DNA from: a virus
Reading direction: 5' to 3' (one strand)
DNA length: 51,232 nt
Virus record (IMG/VR): IMGVR_UViG_3300033143_001541
Location: 1 to 51,232 of that record
The position numbers were made by a program, and so were the translations under genes. The notes below the pieces were generated by a model that was given only the letters and a program-made list of their open reading frames with translations, was not told the DNA's origin and ran no database searches. Of this stretch, positions 33,168 through 43,041 are shown piece by piece (position 1 is the first letter of the stretch; every line of letters starts with the position of its first letter).

Positions 33168-34282
33168 GTGTATTTAATATAAACAAAAAACCGGCCACTA
33201 AGCGCAAAATGTTCTTAGATGGTAACGTAGACATACAACGCTACGATGATTTAAAGTACAAGCAGATTGATAAGCTTACTGAAAAGCAGCTGGGTTTCTT
33301 TTGGCAACCCAATGAAGTTGACCTAAGTCGTGACAGTAAAGACTTTAAAGAGTTGTCTGAATCCGAGCAGCATATCTTTACAAGTAATTTAAAACGTCAA
33401 ATACTATTAGATAGTGTTCAAGGTAGGTCACCAGCGTTAACACTGTTACCGATTGTAAGTATACCAGAACTTGAAAACTGGTTAACTAAGTGGACAGAAA
33501 ACGAAGCACTGCATAGTAGAAGTTACACACATATTATTCGTAATGTGTACAGTGACCCGTCAGTGGTGTTTGATGAAATGCTAGACATTAAAGAAATTAT
33601 TGATTGTAGTAAAGCCGTAGCAAAAGATTACGATGCATTACACGAAGCCGTAATTGCTTATCAAATGCTCGGAACAGGTGTGCATACAGTTAATGGTAAG
33701 AAAGTTGTTGTAGACGAATATGATATTAAGAAAAAGATTTGGTTAACAATGAACAGCGTTAACGTACTTGAAGGCATACGCTTTTATGTATCGTTTGCAT
33801 GTAGTTGGGCATTTGCAGAACTTAAGCAAATGGAAGGTAACGCAAAAGTTATTAAATTAATTTGCCGCGATGAAAACTTACACTTAGCATTTACACAAAC
33901 TATGCTTAAGTTATTGCCAACTGACGACAAAGACTTTCTTAAGATTAAAAAAGAATGTGCAGAAGAAGTACGTCAAATGTTTATTGATGCAGTTGATCAA
34001 GAAATTGATTGGGCTGAATTCTTATTTGAAGGCGGCAGTATGATTGGCCTGAATAAAGAACTACTTACGGATTATGTCCATTGGATTGCACATAAGCGTA
34101 TGGGTAGTTTAGGAATTGATTGTCCTTATAAAGGCGGCAGTAACCCATTACCATGGACACAAAAATGGATAGCAGGTGGTGATGTACAAGTCGCACCACA
34201 AGAAGTACAACTGTCTAGTTATATAGTTGGCGGCACCAAGCAAGATGTGAATGAAGAAACATTTAAAGGATTTGATTTATGA
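33164..34282 (+). CDS. nrdB: Class Ia ribonucleotide reductase beta subunit
   Basis: Carries the diiron/tyrosyl radical. I chose ATG 33164 (ATGA overlap with the nrdA stop) over a TTG 18 bases upstream; this gives 372 residues. Diiron ligands are seen in WTENEALHSRSYTHI (ExxH) and CRDENLHLAFTQTM (second ExxH), with further acidic ligands in between. The C-terminus ENEETFKGFDL-like tail (NEETFKGFDL) is the peptide that docks on NrdA. Confidence 0.96.
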   Translation: MSVFNINKKPATKRKMFLDGNVDIQRYDDLKYKQIDKLTEKQLGFFWQPNEVDLSRDSKDFKELSESEQHIFTSNLKRQILLDSVQGRSPALTLLPIVSIPELENWLTKWTENEALHSRSYTHIIRNVYSDPSVVFDEMLDIKEIIDCSKAVAKDYDALHEAVIAYQMLGTGVHTVNGKKVVVDEYDIKKKIWLTMNSVNVLEGIRFYVSFACSWAFAELKQMEGNAKVIKLICRDENLHLAFTQTMLKLLPTDDKDFLKIKKECAEEVRQMFIDAVDQEIDWAEFLFEGGSMIGLNKELLTDYVHWIAHKRMGSLGIDCPYKGGSNPLPWTQKWIAGGDVQVAPQEVQLSSYIVGGTKQDVNEETFKGFDL

Positions 34283-35346
34283 AAACACGACCACTTAAAA
34301 ATGGATACTATGGAAGCGTTGGCTGTGAGATTTACGATATTAATTTCGCAACAGCATCAGATGAAGAACTGATAGAGGTTGGCAAAATTGTTGAAGACCA
34401 ATTAACAGTATTTATTGGTCAAGATGCATGTGGTGGCATTGACAGCAAGAAACATTTTGAAATACAAGAAATGTGGGGAACTCCGTACATGGGTCTCATT
34501 CATGCGTATGTTGGTGACGGTCGTTTAGCAGGCCCACACTGGGATGACTTCTTAGAAAATTTACGCGACGTATCAAAGAAAAGTGATATTGCGTTTGGCC
34601 TTGGTGCATCAGAAATTTCATATCAAAAAGATGAACACGGTAAACCAATAGGTATGTTTGCAGATGGCGAATTAGATTGGCATTCTGCAGAAGCAGGCAT
34701 GTCAGCAGCACCACGCACAATAGGGTTATCAAGCGTAGCAGGTTCGGTTAACAGTCGTACTGATTTCTTACAGACATTTGACATGTGGGAAAAGTTATCT
34801 GAAACAATGCAATCAGAGCTTAAAGAACTTTCAATTATACATAAGTGGCGCCCGGAAGGAATAGCATACGGTACGCAACTAGCTCAGCAAGAGATAGCAA
34901 GATTCAACACAGTAGCTATAGACGGACAACAAACAAAACTATATTCGGAAACAGCAAGTGGTCGTCCTGGTATCAGATTCCCTGCATATAGCTTTGATGG
35001 ATTTGTTGGCATGTCAGAAGTTGAAAGTTGGAAACTATATGCACACTTGTCTAAACTAGTTTATGATCCGTGTTGGATTTACCAACACGAATGGCAAGAT
35101 GGTCAGGTTATGTATTTTGATCAAGAGATATCAATACATAGGCGTCCAACTAATGTTGAAGCTGGTAGCGATCGACGAATGGTACGTAAGTCATTTTACT
35201 TTGACAAGTTATATCCAGATGCAGCGCCACTAGACTACGTAGAAGTTAAAGGTAAGAAATACACAAATGATGAATATGCTGCAATGGTTGATAAAATTCG
35301 ATTAGCAGATTGGGAAGCAGGAATAACAGCAGGACAACTGAAATGA
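34279..35346 (+). CDS. TauD/TfdA-like 2OG-Fe(II) dioxygenase with HxA instead of HxD
   Basis: 355 residues. The fold matches TauD: N-terminal strand plus VEDQLTVFIGQDA, the metal motif ELDWHSAEAG (H135-S-A137), the distal His in DQEISIHRRP (H287), and the 2OG-binding Arg in RRMVRKSFYF (R303). In TauD the first motif is WHTD; here the carboxylate is Ala. Fe/2OG halogenases (such as SyrB2) show the same Asp-to-Ala change. E138 one residue later might rescue the metal site. It sits inside the nrd operon with ATGA junctions on both sides, suggesting a nucleotide or small-molecule substrate. Function unknown. Confidence 0.85.
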   Translation: MKTRPLKNGYYGSVGCEIYDINFATASDEELIEVGKIVEDQLTVFIGQDACGGIDSKKHFEIQEMWGTPYMGLIHAYVGDGRLAGPHWDDFLENLRDVSKKSDIAFGLGASEISYQKDEHGKPIGMFADGELDWHSAEAGMSAAPRTIGLSSVAGSVNSRTDFLQTFDMWEKLSETMQSELKELSIIHKWRPEGIAYGTQLAQQEIARFNTVAIDGQQTKLYSETASGRPGIRFPAYSFDGFVGMSEVESWKLYAHLSKLVYDPCWIYQHEWQDGQVMYFDQEISIHRRPTNVEAGSDRRMVRKSFYFDKLYPDAAPLDYVEVKGKKYTNDEYAAMVDKIRLADWEAGITAGQLK

Positions 35347-35600
35347 TAACAATATACAGCAAGGACGGATGTCCTAATTGTGTAAAAGCAAAAACACTCT
35401 TAGAGTTTTACGACATAGAGTACACAGAAGTACGCATCGATGAAGATGATAAAGCAAGGACATTTGTTGTTAATAAAGGACATAGAACAGTACCGCAATT
35501 CTATGTAAACGAATCACTACTAGTTGATGGTAGTTTTGAAGGACTTAACAATATGAATAAAGAAGAAATACTAGAAAGGATTAAGAAAATTGAAGATTAA
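35343..35600 (+). CDS. Glutaredoxin
   Basis: 85 residues from ATG 35343 (ATGA overlap); an upstream in-frame start at 35310 would add 11 residues. Thioredoxin fold with active site GCPNC (CPxC), TVPQFYVN (cis-Pro) and DGSFEGL. It most likely re-reduces the C-terminal cysteines of NrdA, as T4 NrdC does. Placement at the end of the nrd operon agrees. Confidence 0.93.
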   Translation: MITIYSKDGCPNCVKAKTLLEFYDIEYTEVRIDEDDKARTFVVNKGHRTVPQFYVNESLLVDGSFEGLNNMNKEEILERIKKIED

Positions 35601-35889
35601 AGCAGGCGAAGTATACACATTTAACATGAACAACGGTCAAGAGCTAATAGCTAAGTTGTTAAGCGAAGACGACAAGTACTACCACATTGAAGCACCACTT
35701 ATGGTAGCAGCTGGCAAGGACGGTCCGTTTTTAGCACCTGCATCAGCAACAGCAGACGTAGATGGAGTAAGTGCAATTTTAGTAACATCAGTCGCAATGG
35801 TACGTCCATCACGCGAAGATTCAGTAGACGCACACAGAGAATCAATTACGGGCATTACAGTGCCAGAAAAGCAGATTGTATTAGGCTAA
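35590..35889 (+). CDS. Small Sm-like beta protein, unknown (TTG start)
   Basis: 99 residues. TTG 35590 starts inside the glutaredoxin gene and gives MKIKAGEVYTFNMNNGQELI, a plausible first strand; the next ATG would remove it. The pattern G-E-(V/I)-Y-F...GQE-IAKLL resembles small Sm-like proteins of cyanophages. The end includes RPSREDSVDAHRE. Role unknown. Confidence 0.65.
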   Translation: MKIKAGEVYTFNMNNGQELIAKLLSEDDKYYHIEAPLMVAAGKDGPFLAPASATADVDGVSAILVTSVAMVRPSREDSVDAHRESITGITVPEKQIVLG

Positions 35890-35892
35890 ATA
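35886..35892 (+). promoter_or_regulatory. Late-type box CTAAATA, near-leaderless start
   Basis: CTAAATA overlaps the stop of the preceding gene and stands 5 nt before the PAAR gene ATG, the same spacing as at 1170. Confidence 0.52.
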
Positions 35893-35897
35893 TATAC

Positions 35898-36185
35898 ATG
35901 GCTAAAGTAGTACGAAAAGGTGATATTAATGCAGCAGGCGGCGTAGCACAAGGTGGTGCGTCTTCTGTCTTTGCGGAAGGCAGTAATGTAATGCTTCCTG
36001 GCAATAGTGTGTCGGCGCATGGGTGCTGTGGGTCGCGAGGGTGCGGAGCACATTGTTCCGCTCAAACGACAGGTGGAAGCAGTTCGGTATTTGTCGAAGG
36101 CAAGCCAGTACTTAATACAACCGACGTAGACACTTGCGGTCATGCTCGTGTTACAAGCGCATCAAGCGTTTTTGTAGGTACGTAA
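35898..36185 (+). CDS. PAAR-repeat protein, tail-spike tip
   Basis: 95 residues, Gly/Ser/Val rich, with the repeating PAAR pattern: VVRKGDINAAGG, SSVFAEGSNVMLPGNSVS, SSVFVEGKPVLNTTDV and SSVFVGT. In T4 the PAAR protein gp5.4 caps the gp5 spike and sharpens its tip. His and Cys residues (HGCCG, CGAHC, DTCGH) may bind the structural metal ion. Late promoter and next-door structural gene agree. Confidence 0.88.
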   Translation: MAKVVRKGDINAAGGVAQGGASSVFAEGSNVMLPGNSVSAHGCCGSRGCGAHCSAQTTGGSSSVFVEGKPVLNTTDVDTCGHARVTSASSVFVGT

Positions 36186-36186
36186 C

Positions 36187-38169
36187 ATGGCACTAACTCC
36201 TTTAATGTTAATGGCCGGCCAAGGCTTAGCAGAAGATACAGCACTTGAAATTAACTCCGAAATGCAAGCAGCATTTACAGCATACACGTCGATACCATTC
36301 TTAACAACGTTCACTGACATAGTTACTTTTGTGGCTGCAAACGTTACGGTTTGCACAACAAACTCAGTGCCGGATGGTGAAGGTGGGTACGAGGACATCA
36401 CTACATGTACTAATGGATTCCCAGCTTCGTTTGTTAACACACTGACACATATCTTAGATGATACGATGCCAGTGTTAACTAACGTTATACCAACTAGCTC
36501 GGGTATTAGTACAACATATTTCAGTGACTTTATTAATCATCATTCTACTAATATTTTAGGTAGTGGTAGTAACAGTGTATTCATTGGACACTTATTATCA
36601 GTGTACGGGTTTACACAAACAGCAAACGAATATATTAACACTGCGGTGAATGGTGCAGACTTAGGTGCGCAAACATACACAGATATGGATGCACTTATAA
36701 CAGGTAACATATCATCTGTTAATAAATTTACAACAGCATTTGGTCAGGACTTAATTAACACAGGTAACTTATACGACTTTAGTGATTTAAGTAAGTTCGG
36801 GTCGCCTGAACTGTTAATGCGTAAACTTAGCTCAGCGAACTTGTTAACTACTATAGCAACAGAATTAGAAGATGCAGGTATAGATATTGTTGCAATGCAA
36901 CAAGCACTTATCGACAATCCAGATAAGCCTATGCTATTAAAAACGCAAAAGAAATGTTACAATGCATTTACTAATGTAAATGGACACGACTTAGAAAGTA
37001 TTTTACTTGTACTAGGAATTAAAACAGCCGAGCTAACAACACTAGCAGATACATTTGATATTATTAAAATGTTTCCGAGTAGCTACTCAACACTTACATC
37101 GTTGAACAACGGTGTACTTGAAAACATATTTGTCGGCACAGACCTGTCACCTTACGTAGCAGCATTTAAAACTGATATGACCGCAATTATGTCTGAGGTA
37201 GTAGCTAAGTCTAATTATGCATTAGCTATTTCACTACAACAAATTAAAAATGTACACGACTCAGATGCAAAGACAATTGGCGAGCAAGCACAGTCGCTTG
37301 AAACTAATCAAGGACTAAGTGAATTAGATAGTTTAGTAGAGCCAGTACCTGCAGATGTAATAGAGTACTACCAATCTACAATGGGGCAAGGCTCGGGCAT
37401 TAACGGAACATATTATATAACCGATGGTGTTGGTACCGCTGCTGGATTACCGCACATTGAGAACTTTACACTAATAACAAATATTATTAACCAGTTTGCC
37501 GCTGATGGCGACTTAGATGAAATTGAGCTTATTTTTACAGTCATTGAAAACTTAGCAAACGGTGTATACGATACCGACGGGTACCAGCAAGAGATACCAC
37601 TGTACGATGAGTTCAATGACCCTACTGGTGAGTTTGAGTATCGTCCGTATGAAGTAGAAATTCCAGCAGGAACACCCGGCGCAGGATTATATGACAATAA
37701 AGAATTAGCAATATCAAACGGCATAGAACCTGCGTTAGAAGTTGAAGTGACAATTCTCGAAGCGAATAATCCTACTGAAACAGCAACAGCCAATGATGCG
37801 TATCAATCATCAATTGATCATACGTTACTCGAGTTACAAACACTTCAGGATGCAGACATACGTTTCCCTGTTACTTACACATCTTTTGATGCGCCCGCTA
37901 ACTGGTTCGGTATGCAACCATCTAAGGAACGTGCGTTGAACTTTGCAGCTAACTTGCACACGTACGGCAAGGAAACATCAAAAGGACACTTAGTAGAAAT
38001 ACTCGAAGGTGTTGCTAATGATTCACGTGGCGGACAAGCTATAATCGCAGCAATGCGAGAAGGCAGAAACTTAGCCAAATTAGAAGATGCCGGAATACAA
38101 GCAGACAACAAAATAGACAATACGCCCGAAGAAGTACTTCCGGGCAACATTTCACCCAGCACTTATTAA
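36187..38169 (+). CDS. Large structural protein next to PAAR, unknown
   Basis: 660 residues beginning MALTPLMLMAGQGLAED, one base after the PAAR stop. It alternates hydrophobic helical stretches with beta-rich parts (AANVTVCTTNSVPDGEGGYE). Cys are few. Context suggests a baseplate or central tail-hub protein. No family name is recognised, and no catalytic motif is clear. The C-terminus (PEEVLPGNISPSTY) ends about 60 bases before the ligase gene. Confidence 0.72.
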   Translation: MALTPLMLMAGQGLAEDTALEINSEMQAAFTAYTSIPFLTTFTDIVTFVAANVTVCTTNSVPDGEGGYEDITTCTNGFPASFVNTLTHILDDTMPVLTNVIPTSSGISTTYFSDFINHHSTNILGSGSNSVFIGHLLSVYGFTQTANEYINTAVNGADLGAQTYTDMDALITGNISSVNKFTTAFGQDLINTGNLYDFSDLSKFGSPELLMRKLSSANLLTTIATELEDAGIDIVAMQQALIDNPDKPMLLKTQKKCYNAFTNVNGHDLESILLVLGIKTAELTTLADTFDIIKMFPSSYSTLTSLNNGVLENIFVGTDLSPYVAAFKTDMTAIMSEVVAKSNYALAISLQQIKNVHDSDAKTIGEQAQSLETNQGLSELDSLVEPVPADVIEYYQSTMGQGSGINGTYYITDGVGTAAGLPHIENFTLITNIINQFAADGDLDEIELIFTVIENLANGVYDTDGYQQEIPLYDEFNDPTGEFEYRPYEVEIPAGTPGAGLYDNKELAISNGIEPALEVEVTILEANNPTETATANDAYQSSIDHTLLELQTLQDADIRFPVTYTSFDAPANWFGMQPSKERALNFAANLHTYGKETSKGHLVEILEGVANDSRGGQAIIAAMREGRNLAKLEDAGIQADNKIDNTPEEVLPGNISPSTY

Positions 38170-38179
38170 CCAAAATCCC

Positions 38180-38208
38180 TTGCTCTTTACAGTAAAATAG
38201 TATATAAT
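38180..38208 (+). promoter_or_regulatory. Possible promoter before DNA ligase
   Basis: TTGCTC, 17 bp, TATAAT (38203-38208). The -35 box is weak (3/6), but the -10 is perfect and lies 23 nt before the ligase ATG. Confidence 0.42.
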
Positions 38209-38231
38209 TACATGAATTATTGGAGAGCAGC

Positions 38232-39596
38232 ATGCCACAGAACTGGATACACAAGTTAAACGAATCAAATAGTAAGAACTATAAATTAGACGTAATTGCA
38301 CAAGCTCTTGCCGCACACAAATTAGGCGCAAAAGACGCATCAGATTTCTTAACACTTGCATGGTACGCTTATAATCCGTACATGACTTACAATATAAAGA
38401 AGGTGCCAACTACCGAAGGCTTAAAAAGAGAAGCAAATTCAATTTCATCATTCGTTAGCTTAATACAAAGATTAGATGCGCGTGAAGTTACTGGTCACGC
38501 AGCTATAGCAGAAGTTGAACGAGCAAGTAGAAATTACGATAGCGACTTATGGAATAACTTACTCCGCCCAGTAATACTTAAAGACTTACGAGTAGGTGCA
38601 ACGCTTAATTCGTTTAATAAAATCCTTAAAGGTACCTCAGGCGAAATCCCAGTATTTGAATCACAACTTGCAACAGACTCAGAAAAGCATTTAAAGAAAT
38701 TAGTAGGTAAAAAATTAATTGAACCTAAGCTTGATGGTATACGTGCATTAGCAATAGTTGATAGGGAATTTCCAAACAGATTGAACGTAGACTTCTTTAG
38801 TCGCAACGGCAAAGCCCTTAAAAACTTTCCACATATTGCTCAGCAGTTAGCACACTGTTTACAATTAAATGCGACCGGCGGAGTATGGCAAGGTAACAGA
38901 CATAGCAAATTTGTAATTGATGGTGAGATTGTAAGTGAAAACTTCCAGGCATTAATGAAACAAGCCCGACGCAAGACAAACATAGACACAAGCGATTCAG
39001 TGTTTACTATTTTTGATGTTATCCCGCTTGATCACTTTAATAAAGGTAAATGGAATGTACCACAGCGTACAAGAACTGATGTGTGGCTAGGTGAATTACG
39101 CGACAAAGTTAATGCATCGTGTACTAGCTTACATGTAATTGAAGGCTTTGAAGTAGACTTAGACACAGCAGAAGGGCATGATCAAATGCGCCGCTATGCA
39201 GAAGACCAAATTGAACTAGGGTACGAAGGCATTATGATTAAAGATGTCGATGCTCCGTATGTATGCAAACGTAGAACAGCATGGATGAAGTGGAAGCCAA
39301 CTATTACTGTTGATTTAATGATTGTAGGGATAGAAGAAGGCACTGGCCGCAACGTAGGAAAGCTCGGCGCATTTGTATGTGAAGGCGATGATGATGGTAA
39401 GACTATTAAAGTAAACTGCGGTGGCGGATTTAAAGACGCACAACGTACTGAATTTTGGGATAACAGGGATGACCTAGTAGGACACTTAGTAGAAGTAAAA
39501 GCAGATGCAGTTACACAAAACGAAAACGGCACTTATAGTTTACGTTTCCCACGCTTTGTTAGATTCCGCGACATAGAAGCCGGGGAAAAGATATAA
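38232..39596 (+). CDS. 30: ATP-dependent DNA ligase gp30
   Basis: Seals nicks in replication and repair. ATG 38232 with GGAG 6 nt upstream was chosen over a TTG at 38220; this gives 454 residues. Motif I is EPKLDGIRA with the adenylated Lys near residue 166; motif III IDGEIVSE; motif IV EGIMIKD; motif V WMKWKP. The C-terminal OB domain follows. Closely follows the T4 ligase layout (487 residues). Confidence 0.94.
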   Translation: MPQNWIHKLNESNSKNYKLDVIAQALAAHKLGAKDASDFLTLAWYAYNPYMTYNIKKVPTTEGLKREANSISSFVSLIQRLDAREVTGHAAIAEVERASRNYDSDLWNNLLRPVILKDLRVGATLNSFNKILKGTSGEIPVFESQLATDSEKHLKKLVGKKLIEPKLDGIRALAIVDREFPNRLNVDFFSRNGKALKNFPHIAQQLAHCLQLNATGGVWQGNRHSKFVIDGEIVSENFQALMKQARRKTNIDTSDSVFTIFDVIPLDHFNKGKWNVPQRTRTDVWLGELRDKVNASCTSLHVIEGFEVDLDTAEGHDQMRRYAEDQIELGYEGIMIKDVDAPYVCKRRTAWMKWKPTITVDLMIVGIEEGTGRNVGKLGAFVCEGDDDGKTIKVNCGGGFKDAQRTEFWDNRDDLVGHLVEVKADAVTQNENGTYSLRFPRFVRFRDIEAGEKI

Positions 39597-39613
39597 TTTA
39601 TAGTGAAAGTCAC

Positions 39614-39621
39614 CATAAATA
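39614..39621 (+). promoter_or_regulatory. Late-type box CATAAATA before membrane/coiled-coil gene
   Basis: CATAAATA ends 10 nt before the ATG at 39632, giving a very short leader without a Shine-Dalgarno sequence. Confidence 0.5.
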
Positions 39622-39631
39622 TACGTACATT

Positions 39632-41635
39632 ATGTTTTTTAATTATATAACACTTTTAACAGCCCTACTAATAAGTAGCGTGGCAATATTCTTCAGCGTG
39701 GCAGGACTCGTCGCGATTTTCCCAGCCTATCAATGGTCAATTATATGCATGGGCTCAGTAATTGAAGTAGGTAAACTAGTAGCAGCTATATGGTTACACA
39801 AGAACTGGAGCAGCGCAGTATGGTGGCTTAAGTGGTCACTAGCTTCACAAGTTGCGGTTGTAATGTTTATCACATCAATGGGTATTTTTGGTTACTTATC
39901 AAAGTCACATGTTGAACAAACAGGTGCAGCAAATGAAAGTAAGGCACAAGTACAAAGAATTCAAACAGAACTAGCACGTAACGAAGCTATTATAGAACGT
40001 GCAAATACAAAGATTAAAAACTACGGCGAAAATGGCTCTAGCTTAGACTCAAGCTTAAACAGACAAATTGATAAAGAACAAACACGTATTGATTCAGCGT
40101 ACAGCAGAGTGCAACCTTCTATTAATGCACAAATGGCAACTATTAAAGCTGAGCAAAATAATATTAAAAGCCAGCAAGACTTATACAGAAATGAAATTAA
40201 ACGTATTGATGCAGCACTTAAAACAGCAACAGAAGAAGAAAAAGTAAAACTTAACAAGAAACGTAGAACAGCATTGTGGCGTGTACGTACAGCAGCTTCT
40301 GCAAACGGTGCAGTAAAAGCAGCACGTAAAGAAATTGCAAGCATTAGAAAAAGTGTTAAGGCTGAAATAGCAGCAAGTAATAAACTTATCAATCGTTTAC
40401 GCTTGCGCATGGGCAAGTCAACTGAGCAAGACATTGAAAAGCTAATAGGCGAACAACAAACAAGAATTAAAGATGCTAATACAGCGTTAGATACATTGAC
40501 AGAACAAAAGTTTAAGTTAGAATCAGCATACAGAAAGTTAGAAGCAGAAGTTGGCCCTATCAAGTACATCGCTAAGTTTATATACGACGAAGCAGATGCA
40601 AACCTATTAGAAAAAGCAGTAACTTGGGTCATTATACTTATTATATTTGTATTTGATCCATTTGCTATATTATTATTAATTGCAACCCAGTATAGCTTTG
40701 AACGCACTAAGATAGAAATTGAACTCGCAGAAGTAGCACACAAGCTTGAAGAAATTGCAGAAACTGAAAAGTACCTCGAAGAGGAGATACATAATGTCGA
40801 AGATAAAGTGGATAGCATTACAGAGAATGTACCAGAAGCGACAGCTCAAACAGGCTGGGAAACAGCGATAAGTGACTCTGTGGATTATTTTCACGCAGAG
40901 GTAGAAGACATTGCTAATGATGCTATGGAATATGCTGACGCAATAACCGACGAGCCTGAATTAACAATAGACGATATCGCAGCTTCAGCAGAAGTAGAAG
41001 AACTTGATACTACTGATGAAGTACAAAGTGTATTAAGCGACTTGATGGAAAATGCCGAAGTAGAAGAACTAGAAGAGCCTGAGGTACATGACCAGTACAA
41101 AGAACTATTCGAATCACCTGCTGACGTACTAGAAGCCGATGAAGTTGAAGAAGCACAAGACGAAGTTATTGAAGTTGAAATCGCAGAGCCAGAAGAGCCT
41201 TGGGAAAACTTAAATGAGCTAAGTACTATTGTAGAAGAGATTAAGACCCGTGACGATAATCAGGCTGTGTTTAATTTAACTAAGGTTGGTGAGAACTATA
41301 TAAACTACAACGGTAAGGTATACAGGAACGAAGCACTACAAAACACACACCCTGAGTTAAAACTAGACTTTATTAAACCTGTGGACAGTGGTCGAAAGTT
41401 TCCAAAGAGTGCAGAGGTAGGTAAACTATTTTTACGTTCAGACCTTGCACCAACAAAACTGTTTAGGTTCAATGGAACAGAGTGGAATAGTATAGATAAG
41501 AACTTGCTGCATCATATAGCATATAGCCGAGACTACATTAACGAACTAATTAAAGTAGTTGGCGAAGGTGAGTACAATCCGGAGTTATTAAATACTTCAG
41601 AAAAGCATCACATAGAAGCAGTACTAACGGAATAG
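39632..41635 (+). CDS. Membrane protein with long coiled coil and fibre-like C-terminal module
   Basis: 667 residues. Three hydrophobic segments lie in the first 95 (ITLLTALLISSVAIFFSVAG, VIEVGKLVAAIWL, VAVVMFITSMGIFGYLS). A Lys/Glu/Ala-rich coiled coil runs from about 105 to 325, then a fourth segment (WVIILIIFVFDPFAILLLIA). A second coiled coil and a very acidic stretch follow. The last 130 residues contain GKLFLRSDLAPTKLFRFNGT, a short beta module shared with phage structural proteins, including the fibre encoded at 46411. Similar membrane proteins occur in marine T4-like phages; role unknown. Confidence 0.8.
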   Translation: MFFNYITLLTALLISSVAIFFSVAGLVAIFPAYQWSIICMGSVIEVGKLVAAIWLHKNWSSAVWWLKWSLASQVAVVMFITSMGIFGYLSKSHVEQTGAANESKAQVQRIQTELARNEAIIERANTKIKNYGENGSSLDSSLNRQIDKEQTRIDSAYSRVQPSINAQMATIKAEQNNIKSQQDLYRNEIKRIDAALKTATEEEKVKLNKKRRTALWRVRTAASANGAVKAARKEIASIRKSVKAEIAASNKLINRLRLRMGKSTEQDIEKLIGEQQTRIKDANTALDTLTEQKFKLESAYRKLEAEVGPIKYIAKFIYDEADANLLEKAVTWVIILIIFVFDPFAILLLIATQYSFERTKIEIELAEVAHKLEEIAETEKYLEEEIHNVEDKVDSITENVPEATAQTGWETAISDSVDYFHAEVEDIANDAMEYADAITDEPELTIDDIAASAEVEELDTTDEVQSVLSDLMENAEVEELEEPEVHDQYKELFESPADVLEADEVEEAQDEVIEVEIAEPEEPWENLNELSTIVEEIKTRDDNQAVFNLTKVGENYINYNGKVYRNEALQNTHPELKLDFIKPVDSGRKFPKSAEVGKLFLRSDLAPTKLFRFNGTEWNSIDKNLLHHIAYSRDYINELIKVVGEGEYNPELLNTSEKHHIEAVLTE

Positions 41636-41645
41636 GGGAAAGACA

Positions 41646-42791
41646 GTGGTACAAACATGTAATTTTTGTGGAAAAAGTAAAGACAATGTAAAAAAGATCA
41701 TTGTCAATAACAATACTGGCATTTGTAATGTCTGCGTTGACTTATGCGGCGAAATACTAGTAAGTGAAAAAGAGAAAGATGACAGAGAACCAACTGTAAT
41801 TGATCCTATAGTTATTAAGGAACATTTAGATAAGTTCATTGTAAGTCAAGACAAAGCAAAGCAAGTTTTAAGTGTTGCGGTTGCTAACCATTACAAACGT
41901 ATTAATTCAAATAGCAATATAGAAAAAAGTAATTTAATGCTTATCGGCCCAACAGGAAGTGGGAAGACGTTGATGGTTAAAACAATAGCGAAGTACATGG
42001 ATGTGCCTTATGCAATAGCAGACGCAACACGCCTAACAGAAAATGGGTTCGTTGGAGAAGATGTAGACTCTATACTAACACAGTTAGTACAGAACGCAGG
42101 CGGAAACATAAAGAAAGCAGAGAAGGGTATTGTATTCATTGATGAGATTGATAAGATTTCAAGAAAGGCAAGTGGCAATACAGCAGAAGTTGGCGGTGTA
42201 GGTGTACAACAAGCACTACTTAAAATGGTAGAAGGTACTATGTTTTCAGTTACTGAAAGCAAAAAGTCTGAGTCAACGTTCGACATAGATACTACTAACA
42301 TATTGTTTATTGCTAGTGGTGCGTTCACCGAACTTGATAAGATCAAGAAGAAGAAGCGTAAAGGTACGCAAATAGGCTTCAGTGCAGATGTTAACGAAAG
42401 GTTGGCAGTCGACACTGAGTTTGAAGACTTAATAGCGTATGGCATGATACCAGAGTTCACAGCACGTTTCCCAGTAATAGCAGAAGTAGAAGAATTATCA
42501 AACGCTGATATGTTAAATATCTTAACAGATGTAGAGAACAACTTAGTGACACAGTACAAGACATTATTTGATTACAATCACGTTAAACTTACGTTTGACA
42601 AAACAGCACTAGAACAAGTAGTTAGTATTGCAAGCACTAAGAAAACAGGTGCTAGAGGCTTGCGTTCTATAATGGAAAAAGCACTTATGCCACACATGTA
42701 CAATATTAACAAGTACACTGAAAACAACATAAATAAAGTGAGAATTACAAAATCACTAATAAACAACCCTATGGAGGTTAAGAAAAAGTAA
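41646..42791 (+). CDS. clpX: Phage-encoded ClpX unfoldase
   Basis: 381 residues, GTG start with AGGGGA upstream. The zinc-binding domain is CNFC (5-8) and CNVC (27-30). The AAA+ core has Walker A GPTGSGKT (101-108), pore loop GFVG (134-137, GYVG in bacteria), Walker B FIDEID, Arg finger in FTARFPV and sensor-2 GARGLR. The ClpP-docking loop TQIGFSADV retains IGF (243-245), so it could work with host ClpP. ClpP itself is not in the window. bS21, Hsp20 and ClpS follow. Confidence 0.94.
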   Translation: MVQTCNFCGKSKDNVKKIIVNNNTGICNVCVDLCGEILVSEKEKDDREPTVIDPIVIKEHLDKFIVSQDKAKQVLSVAVANHYKRINSNSNIEKSNLMLIGPTGSGKTLMVKTIAKYMDVPYAIADATRLTENGFVGEDVDSILTQLVQNAGGNIKKAEKGIVFIDEIDKISRKASGNTAEVGGVGVQQALLKMVEGTMFSVTESKKSESTFDIDTTNILFIASGAFTELDKIKKKKRKGTQIGFSADVNERLAVDTEFEDLIAYGMIPEFTARFPVIAEVEELSNADMLNILTDVENNLVTQYKTLFDYNHVKLTFDKTALEQVVSIASTKKTGARGLRSIMEKALMPHMYNINKYTENNINKVRITKSLINNPMEVKKK

Positions 42792-43000
42792 TGCCGTCAG
42801 TAACAGTATATAACGACAATTTTGAGAAAGCTATTCGTAAGTTCAAGAAGAAAGTAATGAACGCAGGAATACTTGAAGAAGTACGAAACAGAGAGTTTTA
42901 CGAAAAGCCAACAGCAGTTCGTAAACGTAAGAAAGCATCAGCAAAAGCACGTAACCGTAAGCGCGTTCGCGAAAACGATAGACCAGCAAGAAAGTTTTAA
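42791..43000 (+). CDS. rpsU: Ribosomal protein bS21
   Basis: 69 residues: [19 protein letters not shown], then [17 protein letters not shown] and a basic tail, matching bacterial bS21 over its length. bS21 helps the 30S subunit engage the mRNA Shine-Dalgarno region. Phage bS21 is known from SAR11 myophages and other large phages and is thought to replace the host copy to favour phage messages. Start overlaps the clpX stop (TAATG). Confidence 0.95.
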   Translation: MPSVTVYNDNFEKAIRKFKKKVMNAGILEEVRNREFYEKPTAVRKRKKASAKARNRKRVRENDRPARKF

Positions 43001-43010
43001 TCCAAACAGT

Positions 43011-43039
43011 TAGACATTTAATAATAGTTCTGTTATAAT
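43011..43039 (+). promoter_or_regulatory. Sigma70-like promoter upstream of hsp20
   Basis: TAGACA (43011-43016), 17 bp, TATAAT (43034-43039), the same type as upstream of gp32. A terminator-like hairpin begins a few bases after the predicted start. Confidence 0.65.
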
Positions 43040-43041
43040 AG

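Noticed and set aside
34279-35346. Naming the 2OG enzyme a halogenase
   Set aside because: HxA alone is not proof; E138 nearby and unknown homologues leave other possibilities, so it is listed only as oxygenase-like.
40021-40818. 265-residue minus-strand open frame
   Set aside because: Lies wholly inside the coiled-coil gene; Ser/Leu-rich composition is typical of an antisense shadow, with no ribosome site.
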